A program made the position numbers and the translations under genes. Positions 37,218 to 48,250 of a stretch of DNA of 64,000 nt are shown here, piece after piece; the stretch's first letter is position 1; each line of letters opens with the position of its first letter. The stretch is from Hemicentrotus pulcherrimus. Taxonomy: Eukaryota; Echinodermata; Echinoidea; Camarodonta; Strongylocentrotidae. Below the pieces are notes generated by a model. That model had not been told where the DNA came from. It saw nothing but the letters and a program-made list of their open reading frames with translations, and did no database searches. Where the stretch lies: contig BEXV01000308.1 of the NCBI GenBank assembly GCA_003118195.1, forward strand, positions 45,797 through 109,796, written 5' to 3'.

Positions 37218-37647
37218 AGCCCTAACAAATCTCATTTTCCGATTCTATTGAACGTAAGAATTATTGAACACAATCATGCAACGAACTTCGAACACCCTCG
37301 GAGAACATTAAAACCGTTCTACCGATGGCTTTCACAATCACCCACATTCAAACCAATATCCCATGACACATCCTGTTCTTTGTGAGTGTCTCGTTGACAC
37401 CGTAATTGACCTCGGCAGCGATAATCGACGATGTCGGGGAGTGGAGAGGGACCGCTCCTTATCTCATGGCCTCATTATAAGAGCCAAGAGGGGGTAAGCT
37501 AAAAGGAGTACGTTGCACCCCTTGGGTCAAGTTGAGTTCCAAGGGTAAGATCCTTTACGATTACTCATGCTCACTTAACTTCATTGCCGGCGTGTAGGTA
37601 TTTGTAGGTAGCCACAAAGGTGCATTAAACTTAGGAATGGGAGTAGG

Positions 37648-37963
37648 TGGCGAGAGAGAGAGAGAGAATGAGTGATAGAAAGAGAAAAAGAGAGAGAGAA
37701 AGAGAGATAAAGAAGAATATGATAGATAGATAGATAGATAAACATAATTATATAGAAAGATAGATTGGTTAGATAAATAAATAAGTAGACGCTGAACATA
37801 CAATCATTATGAGACTTAATTATAGATGGAGAAACAGCGACAAAGACAATACGCGGGGGAGGGAGAGAGTTATACGAGACATTAAAATTCATAGAAAGAA
37901 AGAAAGAAAAAAAATAAGAATAGAAAGAAAGGAAAAGAAATGGAGAGAAAAAGAAAAAAGACT

Positions 37964-37995
<32 letters not shown>

Positions 37996-38030
37996 CTGTG
38001 TGTGGGTGTGCCTGTGTGTGAGAGAGAGGT
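37648..38030. repeat. GA-rich polypurine cluster with (GATA)n
   Basis: GA runs at 37650-37710, a GATA run at about 37723-37740, an AAAGAAAG block near 37890-37960, and a pure GA run near 37966-37990 followed by a GT-rich stretch. Long frames here on either strand are low-complexity artefacts. Confidence 0.95.
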
Positions 38031-38185
38031 ATGAGTGTAGGATTGATTACTCATGCTCACTCTAACTTCACTGCTGCCGTGTAAGTATGCTTCAAAATTC
38101 ATTGAAAATGTTCTCAATAAGTTGCAGTAAACTTTCACATGGGAAAAGATGGAGAAAATGAGAAGAGAAAATTTGGGAAGTGGGA

Positions 38186-38282
38186 AAGAGAGAGAGAGAG
38201 GGGGGAGGGGAGGAAAGAGAGGAAGATATTGAGAAAGTTACAGAGAAAGAGAAGGAACGGAGAGAGAAAGTGAGAGAGATAC
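38186..38282. repeat. GA-rich tract
   Basis: GAGAGAGAGAGGGGGGAGG is followed by mixed GA/GAA blocks. Confidence 0.9.
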
Positions 38283-38769
38283 AATTACAATGCATTATGT
38301 TAGAGATGTAGAAACAAAAAGGAGACAGTATGACAGCCAGGATTATCTAAAACGATTCTTAATTTGTCAAGCTTTGTACTACCTAGATTAAGATATTTTT
38401 TTTTAAATATAAAAAATACGCATTAAAAAAGGTATTTTCTTGCTATAATATAGAACTGTATACGGGAGGATGAGGGAAATATGCATGTGAAAATATATAA
38501 AATCGTTACGCACTTATAATGCAAAAAATAAAAAAATACTTTTACGATTATACGAAGAAACCAAGAGCATACGCAAGTTGACACACATTTCTTTTACATA
38601 ACCGTTTCTAGGCATTCGTGAAATACCCAACTTTGACCACGATATAGGTTAAACATATCAATTCAAAACCAAAATTTGTATCCAAACCATTGCCTAATTT
38701 TACACAAAAATGTATACCAACTCTGCATCCTGCCACTTAGAACATCCGTCTTTACAAGAGACTGCGTGT

Positions 38770-39566
38770 GAAATTCCATTATTGTAGGATTAGTAAATGG
38801 TTTGTAATTCCGCACACGTCTTTTCCGCCAGCTATTTTCAGACATTAACATGCTTTGAGATCACCCTCAAAAATAAGGAAGCGATTATTTTCCATGTAAT
38901 TCTTGGTTTAACTTGACCTATTTAATGATCGTCTGCCTTTTAGTTTGCATTAATGATCAAATGCAAATTTTAAAGGAACTGTTTGGAGGAACATTTTCGT
39001 TAAATCTCTCTTTTGAAATTCCGTTATTGTATAGGATTAGTTTTAAAGATGGTTTGTAATTCCGCACACGTCTTTTCCACCAGCTATTTTCAGACATTAA
39101 TATGCATTTAGATCACCCTCAAAATAAGGAAGCGATTATTTTCCATGTAATTCTTGGTTTAACTTGACCTATTTAAATGATCGTCTGCCTTTTAGTTTCC
39201 ATTAATGATCAAAAGCAAATTTTAAAGGAACTGTTTAGAGAAAAAAATTCGGGTTCATGCTGGGCTAGTATTCGTTAAATCTCTCTTTTGAAATTCCGTT
39301 ATCGTAGGATTAGTATTATAGATGGTTTGTAATTCCGCACACGTCTTTTCCACCAGCTATTTTCCAGACAATAAAATGCTTTGAGATCACCCTCTAAAGG
39401 AAGTGATTATTTTCCATATGACACAATTCTTGTTTCAACCTGACCTATTTAATGACCGTCTGCCTTTTAGTTTGTATTAATGATTAAATGACATTTTTAA
39501 GGGGACTACTTAGAGGAAGCTTTCGGGTTTATGTTAGGCTATAGTATTTGTTAAATCTCTTTTTGA
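38770..39566. repeat. Three-copy tandem repeat, 245-275 bp unit
   Basis: Units begin GAAATTCC(A/G)TTAT at 38770, 39015 and 39290, with a fourth start at 39564. Each contains TTTGTAATTCCGCACACGTC, TTTTCC(A/G)CCAGCTATTTTC, GATCACCCTC, TTTTCCATGTAATTCTTG and GTCTGCCTTTTAGTTT in the same order. Copies 2 and 3 carry an extra GGGTT(C/T)ATG segment before the next unit. No open frame is conserved across the copies. Confidence 0.85.
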
Positions 39567-40984
39567 AATTTGAGTTTATATTAGGTCATGCGATTACACT
39601 ATGAAATAAATAATATTGAAGCAATTTGGAAAGTCTGCTAATGTATTGACAAGTATCAGTATATAATGTGAGATTTTGGAATCATCAAAATGAAAAGAAA
39701 TTGACCCAGTCTCGCTAAAAAGTCCCATGTACTGTACACAGAAATGTGAATATGGAACTACACAAACATGTAACATGAAGGTGTGGTCTGTAACCATTAG
39801 CCAGTACTTGTCATCTCTTTTCGGGGGATATCTATATCATAGTATTCTTCAATGCTAACATAAAATGAAAGAAAAGGCTAACAAATTATTTGTTTACCTT
39901 TCCCGGAACTCAACTTTCCCTTTTAAACAAAATATTACTTTGCCAATTTGTCCACAGATCTAATGAAATATTGCATCACATTATATAGGTGTATCTTATT
40001 CAGAACATAAACAATATACAATTATCTACAACATATCCAATACATTTTAAGGAGGTGTCACATAATTTATTTAAGCAACTATGATAAGTACATCTCATGT
40101 TTCTGAGATCGTCAAGTAAACTCTGCATATTCAACATTTACTCTCGCCCAGTGAGGGTTTTCTGTTTGCTTTAGACTTTTAATACCTCTGTTTATTAATT
40201 TGTTATATACGATTGTTCGTTTTTTCTTGACCTTTTTCCATTCTCTTGACTTGGTTTCTTCTCTCTCAATCGCATCCAATTTAGTTTCTCGCGTAATCAC
40301 ACTCTCACTCTATGAATTTTCGCAAAACGCATTTTATCTAGGTTTCAGGAAAAAAAAGTGTATATTGAATCTCGCCAAATTTCACAAGCGGACGGAAAAC
40401 AAGGCACTTCGAAAATAGAATTGCAATAGAAATCACAATCAAATTACCTTTAGAAAAAAAATAATAATGGTGGGTAAAGTGCATTAGGTCGAACCACTCT
40501 CGGTAAAGAGACCCCACAAAATCAATCTTCAGTAGCACCTGACTTGCGAATTCAAAACTTAAATCAATTTTTTAAGCTAACACAATAAATTTGCGCTCTC
40601 TAGGTTTATGCTTTTTTGAATTGAGGTCAATACGATGTCTTACTTTGATAAAGCAATATAAAACCCACATTGCCCTTTATATTTTATCCTTAAAAGTGTG
40701 CCACATTTTACGTTAAAGGAAAATAGATCCCCGCCCATTTAAATAGAAATTAGGCGGAACCCCCTTTTTCGGAGGAGGGCTTAGGACCCCCATCGGCCAC
40801 GCTAAAAACTAACCACCGTTTACGAGTATTTCCTCATCCATCGCTTATATTTCATCGGTTATTTTCCGATCAACAACACTTTTTCCCGTCTTCACAGGAG
40901 CACGTTTCCACTCCTCGATGTTGATAGCACGATTTGAGTTTGTTATCCTACACAGCGTCTACCACACATCAATCTCTGCATATC

Positions 40985-41180
40985 GGACTACGATACGGGA
41001 TGCGCACCGGGGACGCGCGGGTGCCATAATGGAAGCGCAGTAGCTATGAAAACGGACGCGCGCCTTCTAAAAAATTGACTCATCTCAGGCTGGAGGAAAG
41101 GTGTCCCGATTTGCGGCGACGCGTGTCGACCTCCGGAACACTCTACACCGCCTAGCTGAAAAGCTTCGGATCGGATAACA
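40985..41180. promoter_or_regulatory. CpG-rich patch, possible promoter or first exon
   Basis: Dense CpGs (GCACCGGGGACGCGCGGGTG, GGACGCGCGCC, GCGGCGACGCGTGTCGACC) stand out from the AT-rich surroundings. No clear coding start or donor was found. Confidence 0.3.
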
Positions 41181-41823
41181 TCGACTTATCTTTGGTGTAC
41201 TCGGAGATTGTAGGGAGGCAAAAAAAAAACAAAAAAAAAATTGACCCGGGATAATGATGATCGTGATCATGAAATGCAATAAATTCCGTTGTGCAAATGA
41301 CCGCGCTAAGAATAAGCATCCAAAGTACAATTTCTTGACCTTATGGGGCCATGATGGGTACTGAATTGATTTTTAAGGTTACTTCTCACGTCTAATCTAC
41401 TAAGCCTTGTCTTGAATTTCAGGTAATCGTTTCCATTTATTTCGGTATTGAAGAATAGAAACATTAGGCCTATATCGGCATTTACTTTTTAGAATAAAGC
41501 CGGAAGTGATAAATTTGGAGAAAGTTCTTTTCTTGAATCTTTCCGATTTAAGTAGCTAAAATCAACAACAAGTCTGTATATTTGTTTAAATTATTTTCGG
41601 GGGGGGGGGGCACTGTAGAGGACAGTACTGGTGCCCCAAATAATTTTGGAACCACATCATGCCAGGAAGCGTTCGCGTCCCATGAATGTGTTTACTTACG
41701 CCCCCCTCCAATCCCAGAGATTGTTTAAAGCTATTATTGCATTACTATGAAGTGTATAATAATCGGTCCATTTATACAGTGAAGCTCCTATTTGAATATG
41801 CTGTACCTCGCTCAATACAAGGT

Positions 41824-42040
41824 ATCATTATTACCCCGGCTGTAGCTGAGCTACTAATATGGCGCTAAAGCATTCAAAGAATTTCTTCTTATCGGGTACC
41901 CATTAACTTCACCTGGGTGGAGAGTGGCAAATGTAGATTAATGTCTTGCCAAATGACATTATAGTGTCGCGGTGGGACTCGAACCGTGAACCTTCACCCA
42001 CAGTTCGGTGAACCGGACGCATCCGCTAGACCACGACACA
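41824..42040 (-). mobile_element. tRNA-derived SINE, same family as 16.2 kb
   Basis: On the minus strand the head has an A box TGGTCTAGCGG (plus 42023-42033) and a B box GGTTCGAGTCC (plus 41975-41985). The body contains TTTGGCAAGACATTA, GCCACTCTCCACCCAG and GAATGCTTTAGCGCC, then CTCAGCTACAGCCGGGG and a TAATAATGATA tail. The head resembles a tRNA, and the acceptor-stem ends can pair (TGTCGTG with CGCGACA), but the T-arm does not fold well. A SINE head is therefore a better call than a working tRNA gene. Confidence 0.75.
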
Positions 42041-45000
42041 TATATTATTATGAAGATTGAAGAAATATTTTTAATACTCCAAGGAAAGTCTAAACCGTCT
42101 CCTCTACAACCCTCCAAGTGCTGCAGTTAAACCTTGGACATGCCGCTTGTCTGTCAAGCTTGATATCTCCTTTATAATGAACTGATACAGGAAGAAACTG
42201 AAACGATAATTGAATGGAGTTTCCGCCGGTTTCATTGCTGCAGATGAGCAGTTGATACAGACGCTTCCAAATATGAAAACGGAAAATACTGCCACTGCAT
42301 TGCCTGAGGTCTTGTTTCAGTCAGAGCAGAGACAATCATCCAGTGTTGCCATGGGGACGACAAGTCACCACGCTGATGCGCTCCGCACCAATATCAGGTG
42401 ATAAAACAGAGAGTGTTACCCGCGAAAGATGAGCATGGTTGATTTTTTACGCGCTTTTTAAAATTTAATATGAAACGAATATCCGTTAAATCAGATAAAC
42501 TCAATACGAGGAAATTAAGAAGTGCAGCCTTTGTTCATCAATGTGTTGTTGGCTACTCATATATCCTATACGTGACCTATTTTCTCATCTTTAATTCATT
42601 TTCTCATCTGTATTTCTTTCCTAGTGAAAACAATATTCATCGTTATGATGATGACTCAATAATCCTCACCTTTTTTCAAACTTTTTAAAATAGATAAATA
42701 TAGATGTGTCGTAGTGAAGTGGTTTGTTTACTTCGCTAGACATGAGAGGGTCATGATTTAGAGGCTCAGCGCAGCAACCAATCTTGCTAATAAGCATTGG
42801 CTACACATCCGTTTGCATTTGACACTCCGTACCCAGGCGACACATTGCGGACCTGGTAGGACGCCGAATGCCATTGTGGTTGGATGTGCCACAATACTCT
42901 CACAGTGACTATTGTTGTAGGAATCACAGAATACGCCCTATGAGACGGAGATATAATAAACACTTTACACAAAACACCTTTTGCCGTATTCCCAATTCAG
43001 ATGCAACATTTCCAATACGAAAACGGTTGTTTCACTTTTTAATTTTGATATCATCGAAGCAAAACAAAGAGGGACAAAAAAGAAGAAAGACCTTACGTAA
43101 TGGTTAACGAAGACAACGTCAACAATGCCATCAACACACCCAATAGGGTAAGAAGAACAACACCAACATATTTAATCAATTGAATTTAATATTTTATATG
43201 GAATATCTAATTTTAGCCTTTAATTACTACATGTAGTAAAGACCAATAATGTTATTTCATGTTAGCGCTCTGAGCCTTATGGGAATGGCGCCCTAAATGT
43301 TCATTGTATTGTATTGTATTGTATAACATCATAATAATAATTTTTTTCTAACAGCAAGGTAATCATCATCAACAATATCAACAACAAAATGAAATGCCGA
43401 TAGGGTGATGGGAAGTCGCAGCGACCTACCGATATCCTACTACTGCTTTGCAATCTTCTTGCAAAATTTACGGCCTCTGTGTCATCATGAACTGCGCAAT
43501 CGACGTGCGCACGAAAAATGGCGCGTATGCTGACGGGATTTCTCACTTATCTCCTGGAATTACTCCAACTTCTCGTTCTCTCTAATTTCATCCTCCGATG
43601 AAACTTAGGTGTCCTGGTGTTGCACCTCTTGGATAATTTTTCATGACCGCATCACTCCTGACATCAAATCTTTTTGTTCTGAAAAAGGTGTTTATTTCTC
43701 ACCTTCGTGTCATTCGAGAGTCACGCATTATCTTGCAGATGGGATCGATCGCAAGTTCACAAAAGTTCAATAATTGTGCTGAAAGCCAAATTTATAGCTT
43801 CTTTTCTTCCCTTTCTTTCTTTTTCTGTTCCTTTCTTCAATTCCCCCTCGTTTGCCCCTTTTTTGATGAGATGCTGTGATGAGAAGTGGATAATTAAAAA
43901 AAAAAAAACTTCTGATAGTGTCCCATTATTTCCGATGCATTTGGACAATTATTTGGGTGGACCTATATGTAGACATTTTAACTATACAGTGATCTTAATT
44001 AAGGTCTATAAAAAGTGACATCTAAGTTAATGAAATTTTGGGATGTGGAGAAATTCATGCCAATCTTTCATTGCCGCGCTGTCTGAATAGTCGATTTAAA
44101 CATTTCCTATTCTTGAATTCAATTCAATTCAATTTTAATAATTTAATTTTGATTCAGGCGGATTTATCAAAACCTGAAAATATGCAGACATAAAATGAAT
44201 ATTAAACGACATTAGCAATGTAACATAGAACATGCTATATTAGGGTATGAAATATACAAGCATATCATAAAACAAGTCGAATTTCAAAGGAAAAGAAAAA
44301 TCCACTAAAAAGCAAAGCTTGTGTTTGCGTGGATTACTCAAAAAAGAAAGAAAGGAAAGAAAAAAAGATAGATGGATAGATTTTTAAAAAAACGAACTAT
44401 GACAGATTGTGTGCTTTCTCCCTGAGTTAATTGCTTCTGCCTTCCATATTTTGTGTCGATTCCCTCATCAAGAAACATGAAACATGACCAATAATATCAC
44501 CTGTTTTTCTTCCTCATTCCCGACATCTTAACATCACTATTTACGATATCACATTCACCATATCCTTTCTCTGAAATATAGGCCTTTCATGATTCAGACC
44601 TATTTAAGTAAAGCACATCGCAAACAGGAATAGATACCAAAGTTACAGCAGCAACAAAACCAACAACAACCATTCAAAAATTGTCGTCATGAAATAAATC
44701 GCTTGTCTACCTTTATACTAAGCAATGCCCTAATACATTCACAGATTAGATGGGTCTCAATTCATCCACAAAGCCCCCCCCCCCTCATGCATCCGGGCCT
44801 ATCACCTTTCCTTACCCTGTCCAGTATGCCGTTCAGAAAAATTGGGGTAATGCCGCGCAAATGGATGCTTTCCTGCGCCAATTGTGTCGAGGGAGAATGC
44901 GAACACGAGGTAAACGGGTCATCTACTTAAAATGTTGATGCGCTCTTTCTCACTATCTCTCTAGAAAAGGTATTGTCATTGGGGGTAATTATTTTCATCT

Positions 45001-46104
45001 CTTCGAGGGGAAAGAGGAGTAGGAGGAGGAGGAAGAGGAGGGAAAGGTGGGTCAATGTGACATGTAAAATGAGTCAGCTGGAAAATTGGGTCCGTTTTTA
45101 CATGAAAACAACCAGAAGGGGAAAAAATCGATTGCATTTCGGTTAGGCGCTCTCAGATCAGACGGTACGTGTTGACTTTATGAATGCATTATTAAGGAGA
45201 AAAGAAAACAAAAGATGTATGCTAAAGCCTTCTTGAGAATTAATGTTTATGAAGAATGTGTCATTGCATCTTAGACTGACAGGTATACATAATTAATAAA
45301 TAAAGATATGTCGACATTAATGAAACATTTTAAAAGATTTTGTGTGGCATCATTTTGTCATGGCTGTGATAAGCACAGTCCAAATACAATGTTGAAAACA
45401 AATTAAAACAAAACGAAACAAGAAACGAAAAAAAAAAAGCATCAACCACAATAACAAAGACGATAACGACGATGAAAACAAAAACAACAACAATAACAAC
45501 AACGGCAGCATTAGCAGCAAAAACAAAATACATCGTTATCCACGGATACAAGTCATTCACTGCACCTCTGATAGTGGAGATAATGATGATGATGATGATA
45601 ATTACAATACAATTAAGAATAAACAAAATAACATTGACCGCAATGGCAATACCAATATATAATATAATTGAAGCAGAAAATCCAATAATTAAAACCCTAG
45701 AGGCGATCCAACTTGGATAAGAGTCTTAAAAATAACATTTTAGTCCGCGTCCTATTTTCATAAAGGGGGCTAAAATAAGTATGAGACTATCTCTTCTATG
45801 AACATTTCGAAAAACAAGGAGGTTTGCCTTTTGAAACACATCATCGAAAGAGATACGAGGAAGACCGCCGTCATATTTTAATGAACACGATGACTAAGCC
45901 TTCTGCCTCATCCAACTCGAGGTGGCAACGCGGAAAAAGCCCGAAGGTTTTTTCTCCAGAAAATTATTGCGTCGAGCCCTCTTCCTCCCTTTCCTCCGCC
46001 TTCGGTATATACTCAAGTACCCCGAATATTCCTACAAATGAGATTACAGCTATGGTGTCTTTTAATGTGATTTTCATGTTTGACTGGGAAGCCTTATTCA
46101 TGTG
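42041..46104. other. No recognisable gene
   Basis: Mixed AT-rich DNA with an (ATTCA)-like run near 44115, a GGA-rich stretch near 45020, an AAC-rich stretch near 45480 and a GAT run near 45583. A 95-codon plus frame at 45824-46111 ends at the promoter-like patch and is unrecognised. Confidence 0.5.
43264..43330 (+). mobile_element. SINE/LINE 3' tail fragment with (ATTGT)n
   Basis: AGCGCTCTGAGCCTTATGGG followed by GGCGCCCTAAATGTTCATTG, ending in an (ATTGT)n run, has the form of the GCGCTnnGAG...GGCGCTATAAA tails seen on many invertebrate SINEs and LINEs. Only the tail is recognisable. Confidence 0.4.
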
Positions 46105-46260
46105 GCTGTGATGATGCGCTTATCATGCGCGATGAAACACTTTAATAGCGATAAATAAGCGACACATGGAGATGGGTGTACCAGCGCGTCGCTTATTGGT
46201 TGACTGTGTGCGATCACGTGACCATAGCGTTTCGGGCGCCACTGACCGACGAATCATGAT
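46105..46260. promoter_or_regulatory. Promoter-like CpG patch with E-box and CCAAT box
   Basis: Within 150 bp there is an inverted CCAAT box (ATTGG at 46196-46200), a palindromic E-box CACGTGAC at 46215-46222 of the USF/MiT type, and many CpGs (CGCGTCGC, TTTCGGGCGCC) in a CpG-poor region. No gene start was identified next to it, so the direction is unknown. Confidence 0.35.
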
Positions 46261-46637
46261 TAACAATGGTATCATAAACCTGCGAATGATTCACTCCCGC
46301 GTATATTGGCAGCTCATTGATTTTTTCTTCTACATTTAATAAAGATATCATTTCACCCTCACTGATCTTTATATAGGACCAAACAAAAAGATTATTTAGA
46401 GTTATGACGAGAGATGGTAAGTAGATTTAGACTTCGAAGACCATGTTTCATGGAAAGAGTCGCGATACTAAGAAAATGAAACATGCTCCCGTTCATTTTT
46501 AGGAAGAAGGGAAATTCAATGGACTTAGTTCCTCGAAATCCATGCACTTAGTGATCATAACAAGATTTTAAAAACAAGGAAGCATTATGATCTAAGTCAC
46601 GACTATACATTTTTTTTCTTCAAATCTATATGTTGCT

Positions 46638-46950
46638 TGTGAGGCCTGTAGGAGGCCTCACACCTTTTCAGAAAGTTAATTTTTGAGAATGATAGATAAA
46701 TGATACATAAATACCATATGCTTATTCAGATATCCCAATTTATAAATACAAGCTTTGTTTTTTAGTAGATCCCCCACTTTATTTAGCCTTTTCAATGTAT
46801 TTATCATACTTATGATTTAATCTTTTGTCATAACTACTACCATGTACATTATGTTCCTATGTTGTATGTTTAATTATAATTATCACTATGTACATTATGT
46901 TCAATTATGTTATTTTTCGATAAAGTGGAAATAAATAAACTTGAACTAGT
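46638..46950 (+). mobile_element. Probable non-LTR retrotransposon 3' end
   Basis: A perfect 10-bp hairpin (TGTGAGGCCT, loop GTAGG, AGGCCTCACA) at 46638-46662 is followed by about 280 bp of AT-rich sequence. That sequence contains an internal near-duplication (ATGTACATTATGTTC, twice) and ends with AAATAAATAAACTTGAAC. A stem-loop near the 3' end and an AATAAA-ACTTGAAC tail are typical of truncated LINE 3' regions. No reverse transcriptase sequence is present, so this is a 5'-truncated copy if the call is right. Confidence 0.4.
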
Positions 46951-48070
46951 GAATTTGTTTCTTTCGTCCTGGGGTATCCTACAAAGAATGCACCATTGCT
47001 GTTTTTTTACATTTTTATCCTCTAACCAAAAAGTGGAATACAAGCTTGAAAAGATTAAAGAAAAAAACATGTATCGTCGCTTTGTTTTACACTATACTGT
47101 ATATTTATATCTCTATCAGCATTATGATAAGGTAAAACTTCATGATATTCTGACTCTTACCGTTTTTTTTTAATACGACACAGTCGCATCCCTGAGTGGA
47201 CAACTTGATTGATAAGGTTCTAGTTTCTATGACAGGACAAAATAAGATGGATGTTTATCTCATGACTTGATGCCTTAAGGTAAACATTAATCATCGTTCG
47301 CTTGCGAGTGACACATCCTGATAATTACATTGACATTTTATAACCAATAATGTTCTTCCAATATCAAGATCACGAAGTAACATAAACTGGTCTTATCTAC
47401 AGTAGACGCCACATGGGCAGAGGTCAGCTTCACTTAATGGCACTGCAGTCATTCATTTCACTGCCCTTGGGTTGTGAATAATTAGAGAAACACTCTTTCT
47501 AAATAACTACACAAGGAGTTTTAACTTTTAAGAGAAAGAGGATGTTGATGGAATATGTAGGATACTGTCTTTGCATTGGTAGATATCACCAGTACATGTG
47601 TAACTAGTTATTTTCTTCGGTATTAATTTAACCACTCTTTTACACTTTCTACAGTTCTGAGTCTTGTAAATATTAAAGTACTTTGTCTCGGACTCGCTTA
47701 ATCTATTTTACATATTTTATGATATAATATTTTATCTGTTAGTTACTATCAATAGGTGACCATAGTCGGCACTGTACATGCAGTCCTCTCACGATACATG
47801 TACTGGTAGATGTAACCTTAGGGAACCGCGTTGTACTGTTTTTCGGGGTTTCCTCTTTCTCTAAATTACTTAGTTATTCCTTTAAGATTTTATATTTTGG
47901 ATTTTTGCAAAAAGTATACTTTAGCGTGTGCCTCCTACGCCTAAGATTCACAATAATCCGAATTACTTTGTTAGATTTCCTGGATTCTAGATAAATTTAA
48001 TTTAGATAAACTGAACATTCTTTAAATCCTTCTAATGGTATACTTTCCAAAAAGGTTTTTTGCCGTTTTT

Positions 48071-48250
48071 TCTACAACCAGTTGGTCTACTATCCAATTG
48101 GTCTATTCCCATGTGGTCTACACCTAGCCTGTCTACTATACACATGGTTTAATCATCATTTCGTCTACTTACCATTTGGTTTAATGACCATTTACGCTGA
48201 TAGTTATTTGGTTTAATATTAAATAAGTTCTACCCATTTTGACTATTGCT
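48071..48250. repeat. Degenerate minisatellite, CATTTGGTCTACT unit
   Basis: The recurring core is TTGGTCTA/TTGGTTTA with ACTATCCA, TTCCCATG or ATGACCATT spacers, for example CAGTTGGTCTACTATCC and ACCATTTGGTTTAATGACC. Unit length is about 14-18 bp. Confidence 0.8.

Noticed and set aside
37581..38138. 185-codon minus-strand frame
   Set aside because: It is S/L/F/P low complexity translated from GA-rich microsatellites.
41968..42040. Functional tRNA gene on the minus strand
   Set aside because: Both polymerase III boxes and an acceptor-like stem are present, but the T-arm does not pair and the SINE body follows directly, so it is a SINE head.
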